From assembly GCF_000531125.1 (NCBI RefSeq), contig NZ_CBTK010000257.1, positions 1-64,000 on the forward strand: DNA of 64,000 bases. The letters run 5' to 3'. This document shows, piece by piece, positions 35,153 through 43,317 of the stretch. This DNA is from Candidatus Contendobacter odensis Run_B_J11 (lineage in GTDB: Bacteria; Pseudomonadota; Gammaproteobacteria; Competibacterales; Competibacteraceae). The notes beneath the pieces were generated by a model that made no database searches, was not told the DNA's origin, and saw only the letters and a list, made by a program, of their open reading frames with translations. Positions within the stretch are counted from its first letter, which is position 1, and each line of letters opens with the position of its first letter. The translations under genes were made by a program, and so were the position numbers.

Positions 35153-37984
35153 TTATTTTGATAATACCGCCGATTTCCCCGTCAGTCCCGGTTCCCGCGC
35201 CAGCATTTCCCGCAGCGGCGCTAAATCCGGCAAACCCAGCGCCGCGATCAACGCCTCGTCAATCGCCTGCCGCACCGGATCAACATTCAGTTGGGCGAGC
35301 GCCAGCAGTTCCCGGTCGCACAGCGCGTCATAGGCCGCAGCCAGACTTGTAACCTGCGCATCGCTCAACACCCGCACATCCAGAACCGGCATTGCTGCCC
35401 AAGCGGGTTTTTTCATCTGCATCCAGGCGCTGCGAGTGGCTACCCGACTTCCGAAAAAGGCGAGCAACGATAAGCTGCCATTGAGCCAGAGCAATAGCGC
35501 CTTGCGGCGTTCCGGCGAAACCTCGGTTTTAAGCGCCCACCAGGTATTGCCCAGTACGGGTTGATCGAAACTCACTGCCAGAACCCGATGAGTGATCGGC
35601 CATAGCCGCTCGGTCAAAAGAATGTCACCGGCCATGCTCCACAGTTGATAAGGATAAGCGGCGTAGTCCGCCGTAGCGGCTCGGTCGGCATAGCGCGGAG
35701 TCGTTCGAGGTTGCAGCCAGGCGTTGGGCTGTTGCCGAAGCGTTCTGACCTTATCGGCCTCGTGATCCCAGAATGCCGGATGCAGCGTCGGAACATCGTT
35801 ATACAGATCGAACGCTTCGTGGATGCGTCGCCGGTCGGGGCCAATGCTGCCGATCTTGCTGACCGGACACAGAGCAACGGAAACTGCCGCTTGTCCTGGC
35901 CAACGCACTTGCCCCTGTCGCAGCGCTAAAAACGCTTTCGCCAAATCGCTGCGGGCGAACAACGCGCCGTGCCAGTTTTCTGCGCTGGTCGTGGCAGGCA
36001 GGTTGAATGCCTCGCCGGTACTGCCGGACGGTGGACGGATGATGCCTTCCGGCAGGGTTTTCAATCGTTCGGCCAGATCAAGCGCCTCGTGGATGGTGGT
36101 CGGATTGCGCCACAAATTGATGTAGGTCGTAGTCTCTGCCGCTTCCATACCCGTCTGCTTCTTGCGGGCGATGAACAGCAGTTCGGATAAGTCGGTATTT
36201 TCGGAGAAGTTGGGGCGCTCAGCATCGTAGCTCGACACCACAATTTCCAGATGATAGCGATCCGCCAGCAGTTTCCGGGTTGCACCCCACGCCTCGCCGG
36301 AAGCCAGCGCGTGCGGCAACACAAAAGCCAGCCGCCCGCCGGGTTTGAGCGACGCATCCGCCAGCGCCACAAACACCGCGCCCAGCCCCGCCGTGATATT
36401 GGCTTGAAGATTCTTGACCCGCTTTTTCAGTTCGCTTTGCATCGCGCCGCGTTCGTCGGGCAGCGAACCAAACAGCAGATTACCGCCGACGCTGCGCACA
36501 AATGGCGGATTCATCACGCACAAATCCAGTTCGGGTATCGTTGCGCTAGTCGCTTGGGTCTGATCAGCGCCGGCGCGGATGATTTCGATTTGTGATTGAT
36601 CCAAAGTGATTTGCGTCTGTACTTCGCTTTTGCCGATGAAATCCAGACTGCCCAGCCGTGGCGTGCCGCCGTCCAGCCCTAGCGGCATGACGTAGAGATT
36701 CATCCGCACGAAAGCGATTTCCGGGGCCAGCAACGCCAGCGTGGAAGCGGTGAGATGGACGGCGGTCGGCAGCACGTCATAGCCGTACAGGATGTTTTCC
36801 ATGATCGCCCGATGCAGGGTTTGCAAATCCACCGGCGACAGACTGCGCCCGGTGTTGGCCCGCGCCAGAATATAAGCATCCGACACCGCCTGCGCCGTCG
36901 CCATCAGCAACGTCCCGGTGCCGCAGGCTAAATCCGCCACTTTGAATTTGGCGAGTTGCGCCGGGTCGCCGAAATCGCGGTTCCAGGGTCGGCTCAGCGC
37001 CAGCTTGAGCAACAAAGTCGCCGCCGATACCGAGGTATAGTAGGTGCCGAGATATTTGGCGTGATGCAACAGCCAGTGATAAATCCGCCCCATCAAATCA
37101 TGGCGCAGCGCCGATTGATGGGTGCAGATGGCTCTGGCTTCTCTCAGCAACGCTCTGAATGCGGTTAAGGTCGCCGGGCTGGACGGTAATTCTTCCAACA
37201 CCCGCTCGCCCAGTTGGAAGATCGGCACATAGTTGATGTTCTGCCAAATCCACTGCCAATGATCGTGAGCAGCATCCACCAGATTATGTCGGCCTTCCAG
37301 CTTACGCAGGGGCGTCACCCGGCTATCGGTGATCGCTAACTGCTCTTGAAAGATGAGCGCGTTCGCCAGCACCAAGGCGGACACTTTGGCCGCTGTAGTG
37401 CGCCGTCCTTCGGCTTTGTCCTCAGTTTCGCCCTTCGGCGCGGGCATCCCCAACAGATCGGACAAACGGTCGCAAGCGCCGGTTTGCCCGATCCAGATCA
37501 GCACCACGCCAGTCAGTTGTTCCAGCAGGGATTGGGCGATTTTGGCCACGGTGTCATCCTGGGCCATCGTTTCCTGAGTCCGGCGCAAGGCATCCATGAT
37601 CGCGGCGGGCGTCCCCTCGAACCACGTGGTTTCTTCGCTCTCCGAAATCATGCAATACGCCAAAACCGACGATTCAAGCGAGTCGAGCAGTTGCGGGGTC
37701 GCTACGATGCGGAGTGAGCTGGGATAAACTACGGCGGCGGCGATATTGGCGATGCCGCGCTGCACTCGCCCCCACGCATCGCCCAGCACCACCTCCCGCG
37801 CCTGCGGGTGATCGGCGAACTTGCCTTCGATCACTACGCGCAACCCGCGCCAGTTGAACAGCACATCGGGCCGCTCCCGTCCCTTGGCTTGGATCGTCTC
37901 GGCATCCGCATGAACCCCAAACCGGGACAGCAGAATGGCGAGTTGGGTATTGAGAGTTTCTTCCCGGTGTCGGTAAGCAGTCAT
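35153..37984 (-). CDS. PD-(D/E)XK-like nuclease fused to an N6-adenine DNA methyltransferase; first gene of the putative defence operon
   Basis: The 943-residue product begins with a small domain containing RPDVLFNWRGLRVVIEGKF, that is P39-D40...E53-G-K55, the PD-(D/E)XK arrangement. It is followed by a helical linker and a class I methylase core. That core has YYTS near 316, motif I VADLACGTGTLL (~349-360), motif IV CVMNPPF (~489-495) and PGGRLAFVLPHALASGEAW, the gamma-type N6-adenine order of HsdM and type IIG enzymes. The C-terminal ~280 residues (from about NLPATTSAENWHG) probably recognise DNA. The ATG at 37984 has AGGG 7 bp upstream and leads the four-gene leftward operon. By inference it marks self DNA. 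Whether the N-terminal motif cleaves cannot be told from sequence alone. Confidence 0.8.
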   Translation of the reverse strand: MTAYRHREETLNTQLAILLSRFGVHADAETIQAKGRERPDVLFNWRGLRVVIEGKFADHPQAREVVLGDAWGRVQRGIANIAAAVVYPSSLRIVATPQLLDSLESSVLAYCMISESEETTWFEGTPAAIMDALRRTQETMAQDDTVAKIAQSLLEQLTGVVLIWIGQTGACDRLSDLLGMPAPKGETEDKAEGRRTTAAKVSALVLANALIFQEQLAITDSRVTPLRKLEGRHNLVDAAHDHWQWIWQNINYVPIFQLGERVLEELPSSPATLTAFRALLREARAICTHQSALRHDLMGRIYHWLLHHAKYLGTYYTSVSAATLLLKLALSRPWNRDFGDPAQLAKFKVADLACGTGTLLMATAQAVSDAYILARANTGRSLSPVDLQTLHRAIMENILYGYDVLPTAVHLTASTLALLAPEIAFVRMNLYVMPLGLDGGTPRLGSLDFIGKSEVQTQITLDQSQIEIIRAGADQTQATSATIPELDLCVMNPPFVRSVGGNLLFGSLPDERGAMQSELKKRVKNLQANITAGLGAVFVALADASLKPGGRLAFVLPHALASGEAWGATRKLLADRYHLEIVVSSYDAERPNFSENTDLSELLFIARKKQTGMEAAETTTYINLWRNPTTIHEALDLAERLKTLPEGIIRPPSGSTGEAFNLPATTSAENWHGALFARSDLAKAFLALRQGQVRWPGQAAVSVALCPVSKIGSIGPDRRRIHEAFDLYNDVPTLHPAFWDHEADKVRTLRQQPNAWLQPRTTPRYADRAATADYAAYPYQLWSMAGDILLTERLWPITHRVLAVSFDQPVLGNTWWALKTEVSPERRKALLLWLNGSLSLLAFFGSRVATRSAWMQMKKPAWAAMPVLDVRVLSDAQVTSLAAAYDALCDRELLALAQLNVDPVRQAIDEALIAALGLPDLAPLREMLAREPGLTGKSAVLSK

Positions 37985-38049
37985 TGCTATGCCCTATGTT
38001 GTGTCAGCTCTACACGCAAGCAAAAGTCCTGATTCATCATCTACTCTGA

Positions 38050-38077
38050 TGGATACTGGCCTTATTTTCAAAGTCAA
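38050..38077 (-). promoter_or_regulatory. Candidate promoter of the defence operon
   Basis: On the minus strand TTGACT (38077-38072), a 16 bp spacer and TATCCA (38055-38050) lie ~65 bp before the methylase ATG at 37984. The -35 matches the sigma-70 consensus at five of six positions and the -10 at four. The spacer is one base short of optimal, so this is a tentative call. Confidence 0.35.
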
Positions 38078-38116
38078 ACCACTGCATCGCAAAAACACGC
38101 ACTCCCCTACACAGCT

Positions 38117-39607
38117 ATGTCACATCCAGAATGGCTCGAAAATCTCCACCTTGATTTTATCGGCCTCGACACCCGCTACTGGCTGGCTGACGGTCGAGAG
38201 ACGCGCCGTCATTACCTCGATTCCGCCGCTTCGACGCTGGCGCTACGCAGCGCCCACCACGTCGCCGGCGAGTTGTTGCACCATTACGCCAACACCCATA
38301 GCCAAGCGCATTTTTCCGCCCGGATTGCCAACCACGCCTACGCCTGGGCGCATGAGCAAGTGCTGCAATTCATCCAGGCTGACTCGGATCGTTACGCCGC
38401 GTTCTTCGCCGGCAGCGGCTGCACTGCCCCGCTCAACCGGCTGGCGCGGACGCTGGCAGCGCGGCGACCGGAGCGGGATGTGGTGCTGGCATCGCTGCTG
38501 GAGCATCACGCTAACGACCTGCCCCACCGCAAACACGCTGGAACCGTCATCCATATTCCGCTTACGGGCATCGCGCCGACTTTGGGCGCAGTAGACCTGG
38601 CGGCGCTGGAACGGCTGCTGGAACAGCATCGCGGGCGGGTCAACTATGTCGCGATCTCAGCGGCCAGCAATGTGACCGGCATTTGTAATCCGGTCCATGA
38701 GATCGCCGCGCTGGCTCACGCCGTTGACGCTTGGATCGTGATCGACGCCTCGCAACATCTCGCTCATGCACCGCTGGCTATGAGCGACACGGGTGCGGCA
38801 GAGCGGGAACTGGACGCGGTGGTGTTCTCCGGTCACAAGCTGTACGCGCCGGGATCGCCGGGCGTAGCAGTGGTCCGGCGCGCGTTGCTGGACGGGTGCG
38901 AACCGGACGAAGTCGGCGGCGGCATGGTGGAGGACGTGCATCTCGGCGATTACCGAATCACCGCGCAATTCCCGGATCGGGAAGAAGCCGGCACCCCCAA
39001 CATCATCGGCGCCGTGCAATTGGGTGCCGTGCTGAACGTCCTGCAACGAGTCGGGATGGAGCGGATTCATACTGCCGAACAGCAGCGGTTGCGGCAATTA
39101 CTGGCCGGACTGGCGGCGATTCCGGGGCTGCGGGTCTACGGCGATCCCGACCTTGACCGCACGCCGCGCCTCGGCACGGTCGCCTTCAATCTGGACGGGC
39201 TGGACCATGGTCTGGTCGCTGCTGTACTGAACGACTATCACAACGTCGCCGTCCGCAATGGCTGCTTTTGCGCCCATCCTTATGTGCGCGAGTTGCTGAA
39301 GCCGGAACTGTGGGCGCTGGATCTTGATCCCGACGCCGAGGATGCCGCTACCCTGATCCAGCGCCGGCAAGGCATGGTGCGGGCCAGCCTCGGTCTGTAC
39401 ACCACCGATGAAGATATTGCAGCGCTGCTGGGCGGCATCCGCGATCTGCGGGCGCAGCCGGAGTATTACCGGGCACAGTATGACGCGGATAGCGAGGGCA
39501 ACGTCCACCACCGCGAGTTCGCCACGCCTACAGAAACCCTGTTCGACCCCGCAGCGGCGCTCGACCGGGCGCTGGCGCAGCTAAGTGCAAGCAGTGGCAT
39601 GTTATAG
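38117..39607 (+). CDS. Class V aminotransferase / cysteine desulfurase-like protein
   Basis: This PLP enzyme of fold type I has 496 residues, longer than NifS/SufS (~400). It shows YLDSAASTLALRSA near the N-terminus, FAGSGCTAPLNRLA, DASQHLAHAP and the PLP lysine in FSGHKLYAPGSPG (Lys241). R380-N-G-C-F-C385-AHP aligns with the R-x-G-x-x-C loop whose Cys carries sulfur in cysteine desulfurases, so a desulfurase or a related C-S or C-N lyase is likely. It diverges from the defence operon, with 132 bp between the start codons. DndA-type desulfurases feed sulfur to DNA phosphorothioation, but no dndBCDE is present, so a link to the defence genes is unproven. Confidence 0.78.
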   Translation: MSHPEWLENLHLDFIGLDTRYWLADGRETRRHYLDSAASTLALRSAHHVAGELLHHYANTHSQAHFSARIANHAYAWAHEQVLQFIQADSDRYAAFFAGSGCTAPLNRLARTLAARRPERDVVLASLLEHHANDLPHRKHAGTVIHIPLTGIAPTLGAVDLAALERLLEQHRGRVNYVAISAASNVTGICNPVHEIAALAHAVDAWIVIDASQHLAHAPLAMSDTGAAERELDAVVFSGHKLYAPGSPGVAVVRRALLDGCEPDEVGGGMVEDVHLGDYRITAQFPDREEAGTPNIIGAVQLGAVLNVLQRVGMERIHTAEQQRLRQLLAGLAAIPGLRVYGDPDLDRTPRLGTVAFNLDGLDHGLVAAVLNDYHNVAVRNGCFCAHPYVRELLKPELWALDLDPDAEDAATLIQRRQGMVRASLGLYTTDEDIAALLGGIRDLRAQPEYYRAQYDADSEGNVHHREFATPTETLFDPAAALDRALAQLSASSGML

Positions 39608-39644
39608 TTAACAATGTTCACTGTTACCCAGCGAGTTCGCCGCC

Positions 39645-39776
39645 ATGCCCGATTTTCTGCGTAAATTCATTGGCCTGCTATTGATCGTTGCCGCTGTTGG
39701 CGTCGCCTCCTGTCAAGCGCTCATGGTGTCATGCTCGTCCAGCGCGACCGCCGTTTCTTCTTCACTCTTGCGCTGA
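39645..39776 (+). CDS. Small putative lipoprotein (43 residues)
   Basis: This short frame begins MPDFLRKFIGLLLIVAAVGVASCQ: basic residues, a hydrophobic stretch and a lipobox-like VASC, suggesting export and lipid attachment at Cys23. The mature tail is ~20 residues rich in Ser and Ala (SCSSSATAVSSSLLR). It lies 37 bp after the aminotransferase gene and ends 17 bp before the next start. No family is recognised. The signal-peptide look is the only support, so it may not be expressed. Confidence 0.4.
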   Translation: MPDFLRKFIGLLLIVAAVGVASCQALMVSCSSSATAVSSSLLR

Positions 39777-39793
39777 CTCCAGGAATCGCCTGT

Positions 39794-40711
39794 ATGGGCC
39801 GTCTTCTGCTGCTGGCCGGTGTTGTTCTAATCCTGCTCACCGCCTTGATCCTGCTGATTAAACGGGTAACTCGCTCCATGGCCGAACGCTTCCAGCAAAC
39901 CCCCAGCCCCTTCCCGTCCCTCAAGGGCATGTTAATGTTCCTGTTGCCACTGCCAGTATTGATCGCCGCCATCGTCTCACTGGGGCGCGGCAGCCTGGAC
40001 GGTTTAATCGGTAACGCCGCCGGTTACGGGCTATTTCTGGCCGGCGCGCTGCTGCTGCGGCACGGTCTGCAGTCCGAAGTGGAGTATGACCGCCGCCGAG
40101 TGGCGCGCACGCCCTGGCCGTTCAAAACCCTGGGCGGCACGGTGATTGCGCTGGCCACCAGTGTCACTGCCTGGCTTGGCGCTGATCATCACCCCGCAAT
40201 TGCGGTCGCTTTCGGGTTAGCCGCGCTGCTTGGTTGCTACCTGAGCTACGGCTTTGATCCGCGCACCGCCAAACGCTTTACCGACAGCGAAGGGGTGGAC
40301 ACCACCGACCGAGTGTTGGAAGCTCTGGCGCAGGCCGAACGCGGTATCGCCGCTATCGAGCAGGCAACCCGCAACATCCGCAATGCCGAACTCAATGGCC
40401 GGTTACGACGCATCGCCGCGTTGGCCCGACAGATTTTGACCCTGGTGGAAGAGGATCCGCGTGATCTGCGGCGCGCCCGCAAATTTCTGAATGTCTATCT
40501 GGACGGCGCCAAGCAGGTGACGGAGGGCTACGCCAAGACCCACGGGCGGGTTTCCGCACCCGAACTGGAAGACAATTTCCGCCGGGTGCTGATCACGATT
40601 GAGGAAGTTTTTACGGAACAGCAGCAAAAACTGCTGGAAAGCGATGTCAACGACCTCGATGTACAAATCGAAGTGCTGACCACGCAATTAAAGCGGGAAG
40701 GCGTTGTTTAG
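39794..40711 (+). CDS. XpaC-like protein (5-bromo-4-chloroindolyl phosphate hydrolysis family)
   Basis: From ATG 39794 (AGGA 9 bp upstream) the product has 305 residues. The N-terminal half has about four to five membrane helices (LLLLAGVVLILLTALILLI, MLMFLLPLPVLIAAIV, GYGLFLAGALLL, ALATSVTAWLGA, AIAVAFGLAALLGCYLSYGF). The C-terminal half is a soluble helical region (RVLEALAQAERGIAAIEQATRNIRN ... ARKFLNVYLDGAKQVTEGYAKTHG), the pattern of the XpaC/YceH-linked family. XpaC genes usually precede a TelA/YceH toxic-anion resistance gene; none follows here. The biochemical function of the family is not established. A longer start at 39731 is open but overlaps the small lipoprotein frame. Confidence 0.72.
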   Translation: MGRLLLLAGVVLILLTALILLIKRVTRSMAERFQQTPSPFPSLKGMLMFLLPLPVLIAAIVSLGRGSLDGLIGNAAGYGLFLAGALLLRHGLQSEVEYDRRRVARTPWPFKTLGGTVIALATSVTAWLGADHHPAIAVAFGLAALLGCYLSYGFDPRTAKRFTDSEGVDTTDRVLEALAQAERGIAAIEQATRNIRNAELNGRLRRIAALARQILTLVEEDPRDLRRARKFLNVYLDGAKQVTEGYAKTHGRVSAPELEDNFRRVLITIEEVFTEQQQKLLESDVNDLDVQIEVLTTQLKREGVV

Positions 40712-40728
40712 CGGCTGTTCCTTGCGAA

Positions 40729-41601
40729 TCAGCCGGTGGTTTGGCTACGTGCGTCGGGCTGCAAAAGGAAAGACAAGGGGATATCCGCCCGTGCGCGCCA
40801 AGCCCGTTCGGAATGTTCGGCTCCATCAAACGCACGGGTGAGCCAATCCCGACCCGCTGTATAACCCGCTGTTTGCAACCATGTGTCCATTCGTTGCTGA
40901 TAGGGTTCATAGTCTGCATCTAATGTTGCAGTGCCATAATCGAAATACAGTCGGTGCTGGCCCGCTTTCGGCAAAGCCGCGCCGAAATAATCCACCATCG
41001 CCTCTTGTCCAATGGTCCAGTGTGTTGACAAGCACCCTGCTCCGCCAAAAATATCGGGATATTCGGTTAGAGCATAAAGCGAAATTAATCCGCCCATGCT
41101 CGATCCCATGATAAAAGTGTTTGCCCGATCCGCTAAGGTGCGATGCGTCTTATCAATAAAGGGTTTTAGTCCGGTAGTGATGAATTTGAGATAATAATCT
41201 GATAAGGGCGCGCCCCCAGCATCCTGGCTAAATCGGGTCAGCAGTCTTCGCCCCGGTGACATAATGAGCGGCTTACAGGGCATATATTCTTGCAAGCGGC
41301 GGGGACTGTTCCAGATACCAACAATGATTGCACCGGGGAATTGATGCGCATGGATCAAGCGCATCATAGCTTCATCCATACCCCAATCCACTCCGATATA
41401 AGAGGAATCTGGATCGAAAAGATTTTGCCCATCATGCATATAAATAACCGGATAACGTGCTGTAAGCGCTGTCTCATAGTCAGGCGGTCGCCAAATGTCC
41501 ACATGACGAGGAAGAACATAATGTGAGGCAAAATCAGCGTAGCGCCTCACCACTCCAGTTTCACCGGAAAGCGGAATCGTAATGACTGTCGAAGCGGACA
41601 T
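40729..41601 (-). CDS. Alpha/beta-hydrolase of the enterochelin-esterase-like family
   Basis: The 290-residue protein has the esterase (Fes/YbbA-like) pattern: strand and oxyanion region YPVIYMHDGQNLFDPDSSYIGVDWGMDE, the nucleophile elbow FIMGSSMGGLISLYAL (Ser in G-x-S-x-G) and a late His in FDGAEHSERAWRARADIPLSFL that would complete the triad. There is no signal peptide, so it is probably cytoplasmic. The substrate is unknown; homologues range from siderophore esterases to S-formylglutathione-type hydrolases. It lies 8 bp downstream of the modD-like gene on the same strand, so the two are probably cotranscribed. No iron-uptake genes are nearby to suggest siderophore processing. Confidence 0.78.
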   Translation of the reverse strand: MSASTVITIPLSGETGVVRRYADFASHYVLPRHVDIWRPPDYETALTARYPVIYMHDGQNLFDPDSSYIGVDWGMDEAMMRLIHAHQFPGAIIVGIWNSPRRLQEYMPCKPLIMSPGRRLLTRFSQDAGGAPLSDYYLKFITTGLKPFIDKTHRTLADRANTFIMGSSMGGLISLYALTEYPDIFGGAGCLSTHWTIGQEAMVDYFGAALPKAGQHRLYFDYGTATLDADYEPYQQRMDTWLQTAGYTAGRDWLTRAFDGAEHSERAWRARADIPLSFLLQPDARSQTTG

Positions 41602-41609
41602 TGATGATT

Positions 41610-42455
41610 TTACCGCGCTGAAATGACGACTTTGATATCAGAAGGCGGCGCAAAATAAGGAGCCGATGTGACCAGGATGTGTGCACCAGCGCGGGCGTAG
41701 TCGGCAGCATTAGCCGGATTCACTCCGCCAGCAGCGGCTACTTTGGCATGAGGCGTCACCTCAGCCATTCGGGCCACAAGAGTAGCCACCACATCAGGCG
41801 AGAATTTCTCCAATTGCACCACATCCGCTCCAGCTTGAGCAGCCAGCAGTGCTTGGTCTGAGCTATTGATCTCAATCACGATCTTACGCTCAGGGCAGAC
41901 GCATTTTAATCGCGCCAACGCTGAAGCCAGGCTTTCACCAGTCAGAAAGACGCAATGTTCCGGGAATACCAATACGGTCTCGGATAAGCCAAGGCGGTGT
42001 GGCACCGCGCCTGCCACCATGATGGCTTTCAGCGAAATTGCTTTAGCGCCGGGAAAGGTTTTTCGAGTACAAGCCACCACAACCTTTGGATTGACAGCAC
42101 GCGCCGTCTGAACAATATCGGCGGCCACGGTGGCAATGCCTGAGGCGTACTCCATCAGTGTCTGTGCGACTTTCCAGCCCGCCAACAGGGCGGCAGCAGG
42201 CCCATCGGCCACCAGCAACCGGGTACCTGCTTCGACCTTGGCGCCACTTGGGCAGACCTCATTCACTGTGCAACCCACGCGCACCAGCAGGCGAGCGGCT
42301 TCCTCAGATGCCGCTACCACCAGGGTTTCGCGGGCCTGGAACGTCATGCGCCCTGGCCGCTCACCGATACCCAAGGCGTGGGTGGTCAGGTCGCCAAAGG
42401 GGACATCCTCAACCAGCCAGCGGTCGATCTCGGCATCAGGAATCAACATCAACAA
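41610..42455 (-). CDS. modD: ModD-like protein (quinolinate phosphoribosyltransferase family)
   Basis: The 281-residue product resembles NadC but fits the ModD branch: start MLMLIPDAEIDRWLVEDVPFGDLTTHALGIG, the core LMEYASGIATVAADIV, VVACTRKTFPGAKAISLKAIMVAGAVPHRLGLSETVLVF, and the TIM-barrel end VQLEKFSPDVVATLVARM ... VAAAGGVNPANAADYARAGAHILVTSAPYFAPP. ModD genes usually accompany molybdate transport genes (modABC) and their function is unproven; a pyrophosphorylase activity is expected from the fold. No molybdate genes are in this window. A role as a second NadC cannot be excluded. Confidence 0.78.
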   Translation of the reverse strand: MLMLIPDAEIDRWLVEDVPFGDLTTHALGIGERPGRMTFQARETLVVAASEEAARLLVRVGCTVNEVCPSGAKVEAGTRLLVADGPAAALLAGWKVAQTLMEYASGIATVAADIVQTARAVNPKVVVACTRKTFPGAKAISLKAIMVAGAVPHRLGLSETVLVFPEHCVFLTGESLASALARLKCVCPERKIVIEINSSDQALLAAQAGADVVQLEKFSPDVVATLVARMAEVTPHAKVAAAGGVNPANAADYARAGAHILVTSAPYFAPPSDIKVVISAR

Positions 42456-42565
42456 GTGATTACCTCCCCTGCAATCACAGCGAACTGCCCGGATAGAGCA
42501 AAACGAAATCGGGAACAGGTTGATTGATTCCGCCCAATTCCAGATCCCGCTTCACGTCATCCATA

Positions 42566-42736
42566 CTATTCCGGCTGAGTGGGTGTTTCCATAGTTTCCG
42601 CTGCTTCCATGTCTTCAGTAGCTTGCTCAGGTGGGACACTGCTTTTATCTACCTTCTTCTGTCGTTTCTCTTCCTGTTTTTTTTTCTTCGCAAGGTCCTT
42701 TTGGCGTTTCTCATACTGATAGTTAGGCTTAGCCAA
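42566..42736 (-). CDS. Small highly charged cytoplasmic protein (56 residues, TTG start)
   Basis: On the minus strand a TTG with AGGA 7 bp upstream opens a frame starting MAKPNYQYEKRQKDLAKKKK, continuing QEEKRQKKVDK and ending in an acidic, Thr/Pro-rich tail. No ATG is available in frame. I recall closely similar short proteins, with the MAKPNYQYEKRQKELAKKKK-type opening, in many gamma- and betaproteobacteria, of unknown function. The charge pattern (basic helix, acidic tail) suggests a nucleic-acid or ribosome contact, but that is speculation. It lies between modD and the truncated haemoglobin gene. Confidence 0.6.
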   Translation of the reverse strand: MAKPNYQYEKRQKDLAKKKKQEEKRQKKVDKSSVPPEQATEDMEAAETMETPTQPE

Positions 42737-42830
42737 GGTATTATCCTTATGGGTTGTGTGGTGACGGGTGAACAGGAGAACTACAAGTAGCCCCTTGATA
42801 ACGGCTTATGGCATTCCAATCAATCTTTTA

Positions 42831-43259
42831 CTATTGCTCTCGATTTCTGCTACGTTCCGCAGGCACATAGAGTTGTTCCATCAGGTAGTTCTTGAATTCG
42901 GCTGGGTATGACTGTCTGTTTAGCGCTTTCTGCATACATAGCAACCAGGCATCGCGTTCACTCGGTCCAATTTCTAAATGACTATGTACCTGCGGTATTC
43001 TAATTTGACCATATTTTTCTGCAAAAAGTTTTGGGCCACCCAACCAGCCGCATAAAAACAGGGTCAGCTTATCCCTTGAAATCGTCAAGTTTTGCGGATG
43101 CATGTTTCTGATTTTTGCAGCTTCGGGAAGCTGCTCCATGGCATCATAAAAATCATCAACCAGCTTTCTAATACCGGCTTCGCCACCTGCTGCTTGGTAG
43201 GACGCATCCTCAATCCCGTATTCAGGCTTATCTTTGCTTTGTGAGTCTGAGTTTTCCAA
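42831..43259 (-). CDS. Group II truncated haemoglobin
   Basis: This 142-residue 2-over-2 globin has YGIEDASYQAAGGEAGIRKLVDDFYDAMEQLPEAAKIRNMHP (with the YGxxDxSYxAAGG start typical of group II), FLCGWLGGP with the distal Trp, and a proximal-side IPQVHSHLEIG. Such proteins bind O2 or NO, often in stress or redox protection. I prefer a TTG start at 43259 with AGGAG about 9 bp upstream, because it matches the usual length. The frame is also open back to an ATG at 43328, which would add 23 atypical residues and overlap the Uma2 gene. The region from here to gloA is A/T-rich by eye. Confidence 0.85.
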   Translation of the reverse strand: MENSDSQSKDKPEYGIEDASYQAAGGEAGIRKLVDDFYDAMEQLPEAAKIRNMHPQNLTISRDKLTLFLCGWLGGPKLFAEKYGQIRIPQVHSHLEIGPSERDAWLLCMQKALNRQSYPAEFKNYLMEQLYVPAERSRNREQ

Positions 43260-43317
43260 TACTCCTAACTCCTGATGAAAGTGTTTACTATAACAAATGG
43301 TGATTAGAAAATTGTTA

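Noticed and set aside
24420-37984. Classification as a standard BREX, DISARM or DndFGH system
   Set aside because: No PglZ phosphatase, BrxC/BrxL, DrmAB or DndBCDE features are visible; only partial resemblance is supported.
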